The notes: a model not told the origin generated them from the letters alone. A stretch of 64,000 nt of DNA from Bolinopsis microptera (GCF_026151205.1 NC_087082.1:715501-779500), one strand, 5' to 3'; counted from the first letter of the stretch, positions 19,216 to 28,442 are shown. Numbers and translations: made by a program.

Positions 19216-19531
19216 GATAGATTTTGAAAAAAAAAGATGAAAATGTATTGTAAAAAAGAAAAGAAAACCAGACAAAAACTTACAGAGAAATGAGATTAAA
19301 CACCGGATGAAAAAACAATGAAAATAATAAGTAGGAAGAAAAAAGGAAATGTTTTAAAGAAAGACACTGTAAAGAGAAAGTAGAACACTGTTTGTAGGAC
19401 ACTGCATTTTTCCCCACACATTTTTTACATGAGATGTAACATCTTTATTCTTAGTAGTTATTGAGTTATTGGATGAAACGCAAATCGATAACAAGTATTT
19501 TTTAAATTACGAACTTGATCGATTGTATGCA
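19216..19531. repeat. repeat-unit tail, no gene
   Basis: Purine-rich sequence identical in type to 8935-9050, 22915-23050 and 39790-39930. It is followed by a piece of the ACATCTTTATTCTTAGTAG block also found near 29285 and 41235. No coding region is supported. Confidence 0.5.
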
Positions 19532-19989
19532 TCAGTTGTGATGATACGTTCTTTGTTCAAGTAAAACGTGAAGCACTTTATCGCCAACAGGTACGTTTGG
19601 ACTGCCTTTTTTCATTTTTGCGTTTTTAGAATTATATGTCGAGTTTGAAAACTTGACTAGCGAAAGTAACCCCTTTTCAGTGAGCACGTCCACAAGAGTT
19701 GATGGAAACTCCTTTTTGTAAACTGAGATCAGCCGCCTCATCTTTCCCGTGTAGTCGTCTGCCGACTTTTGTTGTAGAGCCCGATCATCAGTTAAATAAG
19801 TATCGAAATCGGTTAAAAGTTTTTTCAATACATTTTCCGGATCCCAACCCATTATATCCCTTATCATCATCTGGATGGTCGGGTCAGTGGCTGTTGAAGG
19901 GGATTCCACTCTTTGATCCGTTCTCAGAACGTTTATTTGGGTTGTAGCAGCTGACGGTAAGGGAATGTAGTGATCCTCCACGTATGTGG
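19532..19989 (-). CDS. RecQ-like helicase, C-terminal exon
   Basis: The exon begins after a TTATCTGCAG acceptor at 19989. Its first two bases complete the codon left by the previous exon (20173-20379), so splicing over a 183-base intron is in frame. It encodes about 152 residues with no motif I can name: a Ser/Thr/Pro-rich start, then a helical stretch containing DPENVLKKLLTDFDTYLTDD and KMRRLISVYKKEFP. The helical pattern loosely resembles the small helical core-binding domain of tyrosine recombinases, but I see no catalytic residues. The stop at 19532 is followed by the 3' sequence shared by the family. Confidence 0.6.
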
Positions 19990-20172
19990 CTGCAGATAAC
20001 GTAACTATTATTATTATCATTATTAGAGCATACAGTACAAATAAAATATATCGTGGTAAAAACATCGAGGCAATTACAAAAATTAAATCGATCATGCATA
20101 ATTTTATATTAAGTAGATTTTTAGTTCATTATTTTATAAATCTCATTAGATTGAAGAACATCACCAAATTAC

Positions 20173-20379
20173 CTGGAAAACGTTCAACCAAATTCGATCG
20201 TCTGCATTCTTTATTCTGTAGCCTGTAATCATTACAGGACTCTTCTAGATCCCTGGGTTTAATGTCAATAAACAGGAGGCAGAAAGCTTTTACGCCGTCT
20301 TTTCGACCGCATCTACCAGTCATTTGAACGAAGTCTTCCAATCTTCTAGGCATTTGTAAGTGTACAACATAGCATATAC
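20173..20379 (-). CDS. RecQ-like helicase, exon with motif VI
   Basis: This exon encodes YVVHLQMPRRLEDFVQMTGR followed by CGRKDG, the RecQ-family motif VI (Q-x-x-GR-x-GR-x-G) whose arginine contacts ATP. It starts after ATTTTCAG and ends at a GTAATT donor. The exon before it (20512-20643) ends one base into a codon; this exon supplies the other two, restoring a glycine, so the junction is consistent. The first arginine finger is present (GRCGR). The helicase would unwind DNA 3' to 5' using ATP if complete. Confidence 0.75.
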
Positions 20380-20511
20380 CTGAAAATTGATTCATTATGT
20401 TGTTGACACGAAATCTTAAATGGGAATCTTCGTAGGGAATCAATTGTGGAGATCCGAACTCCGCTGCAAAATATATGTTAGGTAACTTTCGTTGTCATTA
20501 TATTAGCTTAC

Positions 20512-20643
20512 CGACAGCGTCGAAACCCATCGACAGAGCGCTAGTCGCTATGACGATTCTTACGTCGCCGTCCTCTAGCATTAAACAATTCGCAATGATT
20601 TCTTGTTTTGTAGCTGGTATCTGTGAGTGGTACACCTCCAGAC
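20512..20643 (-). CDS. RecQ-like helicase, exon with motifs IV-V
   Basis: The exon encodes LEVYHSQIPATKQEI and then VRIVIATSALSMGFDAV, matching RecQ motifs IV and V (YH-S, later VIATSALSMG-x-D). It ends at a GTAAGC donor at 20510-20511 in phase with the next exon. An acceptor (AACAGCAG) sits just upstream. It does not join in frame to the Walker-A exon at 21436-21705, so at least one exon carrying motifs Ia to III, including the DEAH box, is missing between them. Confidence 0.75.
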
Positions 20644-21435
20644 CTGCTGTTGTGCACCCCTTCTCTTCCTATCATAAAACTGTTCGTAAAATATACAAGG
20701 TTTATTGTATTAAAAGCAAGATTTTATAATATCCAACCTTGTCAACGTATTACTCTTCAAAAGCTTATTGTTTATAGTTATATAATATATAGTCTGTTCT
20801 GTGTTTATTGTAAGGTATTTCCACTTATAGCAGCCGGTTTGTTGAACAAAATAATACGGCGAAATCATTATAAAACAATTTTATTTAACATACCGTTTGC
20901 TATACTAGCTGAATTGACAAATAAAAATCACCTAGTTTTTTTTCTGTTTCAAATATTATGAATTAATATTGCGCAAATGCTCACAATACAGGACGTGAAT
21001 TTTACAGACAAGAATTTATACCTTTTTTATAGCGAGATAACAAAGGCCACAATCCACTAAACTTTTCTCGAATATAAGAATTCTCGGGCATTGTCTTCCT
21101 TTCTCTTTCAGCATTTGGGCTAGGTTTCCAACATCGAGTTTTCCCTTCGTGTTAATGAAGCTAATGCGTGGATTTTTGGGGTTCTTCTTTATTTCTTAAA
21201 TAGAAGAAATCCCGAGACTCTGTCTGGTACATTTATCCGTAACTTCTCGCATCGTAGCGGACATACATAACATTCTCGGCCTATTCTCTAATTGTATTCA
21301 ACTCTTTTAAAGTGAAAACATTATTTCATAATTTACCTATGTGCTTGTAGTAGTTACAGAACGAGGGTTCATGGCGTTCTGCTCTCCTTTAATCTTTTGC
21401 CCCAGGATCCTAATGCTATAATTATCCTATAATGG
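20644..21435. other. intron-like interval lacking the expected DEAH exon
   Basis: The roughly 790 bases between the Walker-A exon and the motif IV exon have no frame resembling RecQ motifs Ia, II or III. The right part, about 21080-21300, is a repeat related to 14090-14320 and 40000-40160 (TTTCGGTCTATTT-like block). The missing exon was probably lost or replaced by this repeat. Confidence 0.5.
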
Positions 21436-21712
21436 TACTCACTTTTTTAAAGCTATGTACATGAGTAAATGAGATAGATTTCAGTGGTGTCACGATGATG
21501 ACCACATAGTCGAGTTTTCTGAGCTTGCAGCTCAGCGCTAGGGCTTGAAAGATAAGTGACTTCCCAGCTCCTATTTGCAAGCACGCCACGACATCAAACC
21601 CATTAAAAATGGCACTGATGGCTTTTTCCTGGTCTTCCGTCCAATTATATCCCGTAGTTCTTAGTACGTCTGCTTTGCATTCTGAGAATGAGCCAATGTA
21701 TGAAGGTATCAC
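21436..21712 (-). CDS. RecQ-like helicase, N-terminal exon with Walker A
   Basis: The exon encodes a segment typical of RecQ helicases: a preceding aromatic/Gln motif (TEDQEKAISAIFNGFDVV), then the Walker A loop LQIGAGKSLIFQALAL, and VTPLKSI corresponding to motif Ia. It ends with SFKK at a GTGAGT donor (21434-21435 region). The lysine of the GKS loop is conserved. The upstream start is unclear; residues MIPSYIGSFSECKADVLRTT precede the domain. With the exons at 20.5, 20.3 and 19.9 kb it forms a gene on the minus strand that lacks motif II, so it is probably a pseudogene. Confidence 0.75.
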
Positions 21713-22259
21713 GTAGACATTTCAATGAAGAGTGAACTAAACTGCTGTTTTTTAAGCCTTACCTTCGACTGTGAATTGCCATTTGACTAGTTCCATATTG
21801 TAATATTGCCCTATTTAGAATGTTGCATTAGTATTATATCGATGTATTTATTATAATCATATTTATGTTCATATATCATGAGATTTAATGAGAAAATATC
21901 ATTGTTTATCTACTGACTCAGTATTATGTGATACAACGTTCCTGTAAATAGTCAGTTCAACAATTTGCATATTAATTTAATATGCTTCCAGATAATTAAA
22001 TAAGCTTAACCAATTGAAACAGTTATATGAAATCAGCAGCTATTATACAGCTTAATAATTGTTTGTTGACTTTTATACATTATCCGACAGATCCGAGTTT
22101 TATACTTCTTACACACATAATAAACTGTGCCAGTAAATATATCAAAAATATTGTTTGGCCTAAATGGAGATACAACGATAAGTTCGACCAAATAGAGTCA
22201 CTATCATTTTTCATTCCAGTTTTTACCATTTTCAAGTGTAGAGTGATGTTATCGATCAA
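21713..22259. other. AT-rich interval, no gene seen
   Basis: The interval contains no recognisable domain in any frame. A plus-strand frame of 85 codons at 22027-22284 has low-complexity composition and no supporting signal. At about 22260 the repeat unit with the block TGTCATTGTTTAAATTAAC begins. Confidence 0.4.
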
Positions 22260-22574
22260 TGACTTATGTCATTGTTTAAATTAACATTTGTTATTAAATA
22301 CAATATTTTAGGGGCTGAATTCCACCTCCTTTTTTGTCAATAACAAGAACATTATTTGATTGCGAATCAATAATGAGTATTTTTAAAATTACGAACTTGA
22401 TCACCCTTCTGACTGAAGAACACCTCTGGGTTAGCTAAAACAGCATTATACTCAGTAGAAAAGAATGACAGAGCCTGTATTGGTACCTAACCAGACCATT
22501 TAAACTGAAAACGAAAACATTATTTCATAAAATGACTTACAATTAAATATAATCTACTAGCAGCTGTTGATTAC

Positions 22575-22731
22575 CTGTAATTGTTGTACTCAGATGCATA
22601 TATGTGTCCAGGCATCGCTGAATCACAGGTATGAACACCGCTGCCAGTATTTCTTTATCTGTTTGATCCTCCTTGTCATAGACTCCTTCGTTGAGCAAGT
22701 AGGACAAATACTGCTTGAACCGAGTTTCAAC
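22575..22731 (-). CDS. 157-bp exon of unknown repeated gene, copy A
   Basis: The exon has a TATTTCACAG acceptor and an ACAG|GTAATC donor. It encodes VETRFKQYLSYLLNEGVYDK and continues through KEILAAVFIPVIQRCLDTYM. The copy at 39474-39630 has exactly the same length and borders, with a few substitutions. Conservation of length and splice sites between copies suggests the exon was functional when duplicated. The predicted structure is helical. I recognise no family; it sits on the same strand as the RecQ-like gene exons and may belong to a fast-evolving paralogue. Confidence 0.55.
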
Positions 22732-23120
22732 CTGTGAAATATGAATAAAAACATATTTTATATAATTATATGCTTCCGTAGGCAATCAGACACAAACATA
22801 AGATGAAACCATGTAAAATAATGGCGGCTTGGTTTTGCTTCGTTAAGCCGATTAACCCTTACCCTTCGCAGCTGGAAAGTAGTGACATAGAAAGTAGAAG
22901 AATGAAAAAAATGTTTAAAAAAGAAAAGAAAATCAGACAAAAACTTACAGAGAAATGAGATTAAACACCGGATGAAAAAACAATGAAAATAATAAGTAGG
23001 AAGAAAAAAGGAAATGTTTTAAAGAAAGAAACTGTAAAGAGAAAGAAAATATCAGCACAATTTTATATTTCACAACTTAAGTCGCATATTTCTTCGTTTG
23101 GGATGCTTATCTCTGCTTCA

Positions 23121-23327
23121 GTGAGCACTCTGTTGCAGTGTTGCCTTCGCGATCGCCATTTCCAGCTCGCCAATGTTCCGTCCTGTCTTTTTTAATACCA
23201 CTGTCTCTTGAGAGTCGCTTCTCCCTGTTTTTTCGGCGACAACCGTCAAAATGCCATCCCTGGCCATTTTAAACTTCACTACTTTGCAGGACACTGTTTG
23301 CAGGACACTGCTTTTTTCCCCATACAT
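23121..23327 (-). pseudogene. HSP70-like fragment, substrate-domain end, copy A
   Basis: The frame encodes KFKMARDGILTVVAEKTGR and continues with ETVVLKKTGRNIGELEMAIA. This resembles the end of the HSP70 substrate-binding beta domain (pattern D-x-x-G-I/M-L-x-V-x-A) and the start of the lid. The rest of the chaperone is absent here. The paralogue at 40170-40450 shows a similar piece with an acidic C-terminus and a stop. The fragment belongs to the duplicated segment and is not a complete gene. Confidence 0.5.
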
Positions 23328-23477
23328 TTTGTTAATGATTTTAAAAAAAATTTAAATTGTTATTAGAAATATACGTCCATATATTTTATATATCCCGTAG
23401 TTCTTACTTAGTATCCTCTGCTGCTGTAGGTTTAGGTATATCTCGTGAGCATCCCCGATTTGTTGAGGGTTGACTTC

Positions 23478-23482
23478 TACAT
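23478..23482. repeat. target-site duplication TACAT, left
   Basis: TACAT directly precedes the left LTR. The same five bases follow the right LTR at 28443-28447. The unfilled paralogue near 40650 contains the site once, in TTCTACATCTG. Confidence 0.9.
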
Positions 23483-23611
23483 TGTAAGGTCCTAGCCGTT
23501 GTACAAGAGAAACAGGGAAATCGTGAATCAGGATCTAACCCTAGACCCTACAAAATATAATAGGTGATCAGTTATCAGTCTAAATCTAAAATATAGTATC
23601 AATTTATAACA
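23483..23611 (-). repeat. 3' LTR of gypsy element (129 bp)
   Basis: The LTR begins TGTAAGGTCC and ends TTTATAACA on the plus strand, and matches 28314-28442 base for base by eye. At 129 bp it is short for this superfamily. Just inside it, at 23612-23622, the minus strand shows GAGAGAGAGAGC, a good polypurine tract for second-strand priming. Confidence 0.93.
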
Positions 23612-23911
23612 GCTCTCTCTCTCGTTAGATCCGAAAGCACATGTTAAGATGCGTCTCGTTCCCGAAAACGCGCGTTTATTAAATGTTAACGCCACGCCGC
23701 ACTGCACATAGATTATCAGTTCGGCGGCGAACAACTTTCTGTGAGGCGCAAAATCTAAAATTTCGTCTTTTCACTGTCAGAACTCGAGTGATCTAAAAAC
23801 AAACTTAGTGCTCCCGGCTAATTACAAACTTGGATTACTGTATAAAAGTTATAATTTCATTAAACAAAACAATTTCTTAAAAACTGGTCATCGTGATTGG
23901 TTATTGAAATA

Positions 23912-25147
23912 TCACGTTGCTTGCTTGCCATATCTGTTTAACATTTTGTAATTTACCCGAGGAACATCTCTCAGATTTGCTCTTCTAACATTAACATTTT
24001 CATCATCAGTTTGCTGTCTAGCAATAACGTCATCTCTAATATCAATCTCAGAAGGTTCATCATTATTATCTCGTAAATTATCTGGCAGTTCAATATCAGG
24101 GTCAACTATACCAGGTTCAACTAACGGACTAACATCCTGCTGCTCACTCATTGTCTCACCTCTCACTGAAACAGGGTCTTTGTCAGATACGTTACCTTGT
24201 TGAAGAGAGATAATAGGTCTTCTCAGGCTTTGAATGTGATCAGCATGCTTCCTGATGATGCGTCCTTCATGCTCAATATCATATGTGTTGGATGATTCGC
24301 CCAGTCTTCGCACTACTGTGGCTGGTCTCCATTCCTTTCCATCAATCTGGACACGTACTGGCTGCTTTGGACAAAATGTTCTAGGATTGCTCTGCAACAC
24401 TTGTTGTTGTTTGTCAGCTTGCAAGTTGTCCACTTTCTCCTTGTCATGTGGCGTGAGCATGTGTAACTTAGATCTTAATGTCCGATTGTACATCATGATT
24501 GCTGGTGTCTGACCTGTGGTTGCGTGCGGAGTGTTCCTGTAAGTTAACAAGAAATTATTGAGATTCTTGTCCAAGTCTTTAGAGTCGTTCCACATCTTTT
24601 TCATAGAATTCTTGAACGATTGTACCAGTCTCTCTGCGATGCTATTAGATTTAGGGTGGTATGTCGGCGTTGGAATGTGTCTTATTCCGTTTTGCTTGAA
24701 GAAAACTCTGAGTTGATCTGAAGTAAACTGGGGTCCGTTGTCTGATACAACGACACATGGTAACCCAGTTCTAGCAAATATGTGTCTTAGAACTGTAATC
24801 AGTGCTCCTGCTTTCGTTGAGTTCATCTTAACAATGTCAGGCCACTTAGAGTAGGCGTCCTGAACAAGTAACCACATGTGTCCCTGGAATAGTCCTGCAA
24901 AGTCCATGTGGATGCGCTGGTATGGTCCAGTGGGTCGGCACCACGGATGGTCTGTTAAAGCTGGTGCTGATCTACCAAACTTGTTACAGTCCACACATGT
25001 CTTTACCATGTTCTCCAAGTCTTGATTAAGATTAGGCCACCAAACATAGCTCCTCGCAAGTGTCTTCATACCACTAACACCTGAGTGAGTCAAGTGCAAC
25101 ATGTCTAACACTGACTGCCTCAGTTTCACAGGTATTACCACTCGATT
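23912..25147 (-). CDS. gypsy integrase region
   Basis: This part of pol inserts the cDNA into the chromosome. The N-terminal HHCC zinc-binding domain is visible as HLTHSGVSGMKTLA followed by CVDC. The catalytic D-D-E residues are in HMDFAG, VVSDNGPQFTS and NSIAERLVQSFKNSMK. A C-terminal domain with RVQIDGKEWRPATVV follows, then an acidic tail ending at 23912. No chromodomain is seen. It is in the same frame as the RT/RNase H segment upstream and separated from it only by a TGA at 25148-25150, so it would normally be part of one polyprotein. The GTG codon at 25139 should not be read as a true start. Confidence 0.9.
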   Translation of the reverse strand, partial: NRVVIPVKLRQSVLDMLHLTHSGVSGMKTLARSYVWWPNLNQDLENMVKTCVDCNKFGRSAPALTDHPWCRPTGPYQRIHMDFAGLFQGHMWLLVQDAYSKWPDIVKMNSTKAGALITVLRHIFARTGLPCVVVSDNGPQFTSDQLRVFFKQNGIRHIPTPTYHPKSNSIAERLVQSFKNSMKKMWNDSKDLDKNLNNFLLTYRNTPHATTGQTPAIMMYNRTLRSKLHMLTPHDKEKVDNLQADKQQQVLQSNPRTFCPKQPVRVQIDGKEWRPATVVRRLGESSNTYDIEHEGRIIRKHADHIQSLRRPIISLQQGNVSDKDPVSVRGETMSEQQDVSPLVEPGIVDPDIELPDNLRDNNDEPSEIDIRDDVIARQQTDDENVNVRRANLRDVPRVNYKMLNRYGKQAT

Positions 25148-26462
25148 TCACCAGATCAAGCATCCTTGCTCCGTAGATAGTTCGGTCTTCCTTTTCTGAA
25201 ATTCTTTCATCTCTTCGTTAGTACAGTCTAGTTTTGCTGGCCATCCCTCCATAGTGTAAGCAAACACACGAGATAGAATCGGATCCTTCATCGTTTCTCT
25301 GACAACTAGTCCTGCATCTAACAATGCTTCTTCCATCGTGACCTTGAGGACTGTGTCATAAATAGTGGTCTCCTCCTTGTCTTTAGTAGGCGCTGGCAGC
25401 CTAGAAAGTAGATCACAATTGGCATGATCTTTGGTAGGTCTGTACTTGATACTATACTGATAACTCATTAAGGTCAATCCATATCGAGTTATTCTAGCTG
25501 TTGCCATCTCTGGCAGGTTCCTCTTTGGGTCAAAAATAAACGTTAATGGCTTGTGGTCCATCACTAACTCAAAATGATTTCCCCACAAATACACATGAAA
25601 TCTTGTGACCGCCCATACTATAGCTAGGGCTTCACGATCAATCTGACTGTAGTTCTTCTCGGCTTTCGATAAAGTTCGTGATATGTATTCGATCGGTCTT
25701 TCTCCTTCTTTGTCCACGTGACTCAACACCGCTCCAAGTCCTCTGCTGCTGGCATCAGTGTCAAGCTTCAACTTCTTGTTAGGATCATACAGCGTCAACA
25801 CTGCATCAGAACAGAGCATGTCTTTTAACTCTTTGAATGCTGCTTCCTCCTTTTTGGTCCATTTCCAGGGTGATGATCTCAAACTATCTAGAGGTTCAAT
25901 AACTGAACTTAAGTTGGGCAGGTATCTACGATAGTAGTTGACAGCACCCAGAAATGAAATTAGTTCGGCCAGGTTAGTCGGTGCTGGAGCTGCTTTCAAA
26001 TCTGCCACCTTGGATTTTACTGGCTGTATTCCATGTCTTGATATCTGATGACCTAAATAAACAACTGAGTCCTGAAGAAACTTGGACTTAGCCCAGTTAC
26101 ACCGAAATCCTCGTTCCTGCAATCGTCGTATTACCTCTTGAAGATTCTGCAAGTGCTCCCGGTCATCTTTTCCTGATATCAAAATATCATCGATCCTACA
26201 GCAAACTTTATCAATGTTTTTCAACGTGTTGTCCATGGTCTCCTGAAAGATACCGCTACTACTTGACACACCGTAGGGTAATCTATTCCATTGAAATAGA
26301 CCGAGATGAGTGTTTATCACTGTAAGCTTCTTGTCCTTCTCTCTGACTTTCACATGATTGTAAGCAGACTTCACATCGATAACTGAAAACTTCTGTCCTC
26401 CAACCATTGAATTAAAGCATTCTTCAGTACTCGGTAAAGGATAAATCTTTGTCTCTAGGTGC
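25148..26462 (-). CDS. gypsy reverse transcriptase and RNase H region
   Basis: The segment encodes the RT palm (KFSVIDVKSAYNHVKV, later CRIDDILISG, where the usual Tyr of Y-x-DD is Arg-Ile) and an RNase H domain (KLDTDASSRGLGAVLSH, IDREALAIVWAV, DHKPLTF). The frame is open a little upstream of its first ATG at 26407, to about 26462. There it meets the previous pol frame by a one-base shift. It ends at an in-frame TGA at 25148-25150, two codons before the integrase region resumes. RT and RNase H residues are otherwise well preserved. Confidence 0.9.
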
Positions 26463-27297
26463 TGTTGAGGGTACTTTTATAGTCACCGCATATCCTTAAC
26501 TTTGGCCCACGCTCGACAACTACTATAGGCGTAGCCCAGGTACTGCTTTCAACTTTCTCCAAGATATTCTGATCAACCAAGGACATCAACTCATTCTTGA
26601 CTTTCTCTTGTTGAGAATACGGCAAGTTCCTAGCCTTTAAGAATACGGGTTGAGCTTCTTCTTTCAGCGTGAGTTTAGCTTCGACTCTACTGATCTGTCC
26701 AATTCCAGGTTTGAATATCTTGTTGTGTTTTAAACTTTCCACGTAATCCGTGATCATCTTCTCAGTTACTATTCCTTCAGAGACTTGGTTGAGAGGGTAT
26801 CCTTCTTCACTCTGAAGGTCTTTGTCAATCTTTGGCTCTTCGTCTTTACCAATCTTTGACTCTTCGTCTTTGTCAACAACAGACATTACACAAGACGACT
26901 CGCCTCTCATCTCACCCAAAACATCTACTGAACATTGAGAATTACATGACTGATCACACTTCACTACACTACTACATAACTTACTACATTTAGAGGGTAC
27001 ATTAGACACAACACGGTCTTTTCCATTGAATAGCTGTTCCAACCAATCGTAACCACAGAAAACTTGAATCCAGGTTCTGCCAAAGAGAGTCGGAAACGGT
27101 TCCTCCACAACATACAGTTCCATGTTCTCTCTACATTTACCTTTAAAATTCACTTTAACTTTCATCTTCCCGAGTATAGACTTAATCTCACCGTTGGCAA
27201 CTTTTAGAGTGTTCTTCGTCTTTACCAGTGCATCATACACAACTGACGAACTCACACGAGCACTCTCACACAAAGCTTGCACCGTTGTTACGCTCAC
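26455..27297 (-). CDS. gypsy protease and N-terminal reverse transcriptase region
   Basis: The frame continues the aspartic protease begun at the end of gag: the flap/second-strand part is followed by LFGRTWIQVF, equivalent to the conserved LG-x-x-W segment. A spacer with acidic repeats (KIGKDEEPKIDKD) follows, then the start of RT (ATPIVVVERGPKLRICGDYK). It overlaps gag by four bases in the -1 frame. At its 3' end a second -1 shift is required to reach the rest of RT. No classical heptamer slippery site is obvious at either place. Its apparent first codon is GTG and is not a likely initiation site. Confidence 0.85.
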   Translation of the reverse strand: MSVTTVQALCESARVSSSVVYDALVKTKNTLKVANGEIKSILGKMKVKVNFKGKCRENMELYVVEEPFPTLFGRTWIQVFCGYDWLEQLFNGKDRVVSNVPSKCSKLCSSVVKCDQSCNSQCSVDVLGEMRGESSCVMSVVDKDEESKIGKDEEPKIDKDLQSEEGYPLNQVSEGIVTEKMITDYVESLKHNKIFKPGIGQISRVEAKLTLKEEAQPVFLKARNLPYSQQEKVKNELMSLVDQNILEKVESSTWATPIVVVERGPKLRICGDYKSTLNST

Positions 27298-28313
27298 ACT
27301 GCACTACTGCCACTATCAAACTCCATATTCAAAAAAATATCATCATTAATAGTAACTTTAACCATTGGTTTCTGACAAAAAACATTATCAATTCCAATTT
27401 CAAGTGGTTCAATAACATTACCTGACACCGTAACGTTACCTGACACATTCACGTGTCTCACTGACCACTCCAAAGAACTATTGACATCTGGACTCTGACT
27501 CTCAATCTCACTCTGCTCTTCAACATTGTGAGTTTTCTTCACAACATAACAGTTCTTCTTGATATGTCCAGTTTTCTTACATTTGAAACATTTAGTTTTG
27601 CAGTTGTCCTTAGTGTGTCCACTCAATGTACATCTCGTACATACAACTGAAGCTTTGAATTTGTTCGGCTTCCGTTTCTCCCATACTCTGTTAACATCAC
27701 TCTCGCTCATGTTCATCTGCGCTGCTTTCTCCTCTGCCTTCTCAGCAGCTAAAGCTAACTCTACCGCTCTCTCAAAAGTTAAGTTGGCTTCCCCTAACAG
27801 CTTTTTCTTCATTTTCACACTCTTCATTCCAGCAATAAATTGATCAAGCATTCTCTCCTGAAAGTTCTCAAAGTCACAAAAGGTTGCGATTGTTTTCAGT
27901 TTGTTGATGTATTGACCAACTGTCTCGTTCACTTGTTTGCAGGACGAAAACTTATATCTCTGAAGATGTACTGCAGGTTGCGGCATCAAATGATCTACTA
28001 ACCTCTTCTTCAGGGTGTCATAGGTGCACAATCTCACTTCATCTGGGTTGCTCAAACTCTTGGTTAGCCCATACATGCCACTGTCCAAGTACGATAGGAA
28101 AACTGCGGTATTTCCTTGAGTCGCATTCTGCGCATTCGTCCTTGCTGTTTCCACTGCTGCAGCGTTGCTGTTGTCATTAGCGAGCTCCGGTATTGCTGGT
28201 ACCGCTCTGAATAGCTGATTGGCTTGAGCAAACAACTCAAACCGCTCAAACCATGTTCTGCACTCTGCATCTGATGTTAAGAGTTCCAACTGTCCAATAA
28301 TCCTCGTCGCCAT
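27294..28313 (-). CDS. gypsy Gag with two CCHC knuckles, ending in protease active site
   Basis: Gag forms the particle and binds the element RNA. The 339-residue frame has an N-terminal capsid-like region (residues about 1-200, including LVDHLMPQPAVHLQRYKFSS and RMLDQFIAGM). Two zinc knuckles follow, CTRCTLSGHTKDNC and CFKCKKTGHIKKNC, both C-x2-C-x4-H-x4-C. The last codons read FDSGSS, the D-S/T-G motif of the retroviral-type protease, just before a TGA. The start codon at 28311-28313 directly abuts the 5' LTR and overlaps the primer-binding site. Confidence 0.9.
   Translation of the reverse strand: MATRIIGQLELLTSDAECRTWFERFELFAQANQLFRAVPAIPELANDNSNAAAVETARTNAQNATQGNTAVFLSYLDSGMYGLTKSLSNPDEVRLCTYDTLKKRLVDHLMPQPAVHLQRYKFSSCKQVNETVGQYINKLKTIATFCDFENFQERMLDQFIAGMKSVKMKKKLLGEANLTFERAVELALAAEKAEEKAAQMNMSESDVNRVWEKRKPNKFKASVVCTRCTLSGHTKDNCKTKCFKCKKTGHIKKNCYVVKKTHNVEEQSEIESQSPDVNSSLEWSVRHVNVSGNVTVSGNVIEPLEIGIDNVFCQKPMVKVTINDDIFLNMEFDSGSSAV
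28299..28312 (-). promoter_or_regulatory. primer-binding site, complementary to tRNA-Ser 3' end, overlapping gag start
   Basis: On the minus strand the bases after the LTR read A then TGGCGACGAGGATT. TGG pairs with the CCA tail and CGACGAGGAT pairs with the acceptor end (ATCCTCGTCG) of animal tRNA-Ser(GCT), which I know from the general tRNA sequence. The initiation codon ATG is formed by the last A plus the first two bases of the site, so gag's first codons are also the primer site. Confidence 0.85.
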
Positions 28314-28442
28314 TGTAAGGTCCTAGCCGTTGTACAAGAGAAACAGGGAAATCGTGAATCAGGATCTAACCCTAGACCCTACAAAATATAATAGGTGATC
28401 AGTTATCAGTCTAAATCTAAAATATAGTATCAATTTATAACA
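28314..28442 (-). repeat. 5' LTR of gypsy element (129 bp)
   Basis: It matches 23483-23611. As the 5' LTR it should hold the promoter; on the minus strand a TATTTTAGATT-type AT-rich stretch lies in its first third, but no clear TATA element can be singled out. It is followed on the right by the TACAT target duplication. Confidence 0.93.

Larger units (their letters stand above)
22260..23482 (-). repeat. segmental repeat copy A, left part (interrupted by gypsy element)
   Basis: This segment is parallel to 39235-40650 over more than 1 kb and contains the same elements in the same order: the 157-base exon, purine-rich tract, CTTCAGTGAGCACTCTG block and HSP70-like fragment. It stops at the gypsy left LTR, and the homology to 40650 onward continues at 28443. 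It therefore records an insertion into one of two duplicated segments. Confidence 0.75.
23483..28442 (-). mobile_element. complete Ty3/gypsy LTR retrotransposon, 4960 bp
   Basis: The element has two 129-bp LTRs that I read as identical, TG...CA ends, a 5-bp target duplication (TACAT), a primer-binding site and a purine tract. On the minus strand the order is gag, protease, reverse transcriptase, RNase H, integrase. There is no envelope gene. The integration site is confirmed by the unfilled paralogous segment at about 40650. The LTRs suggest recent insertion, yet the coding region carries three interruptions (near 27296, 26460 and 25149). Confidence 0.95.

Noticed and set aside
24255-24512. 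Plus-strand frames inside the gypsy and LINE elements
   Set aside because: They are shadows of well-supported minus-strand pol genes and show no domains.
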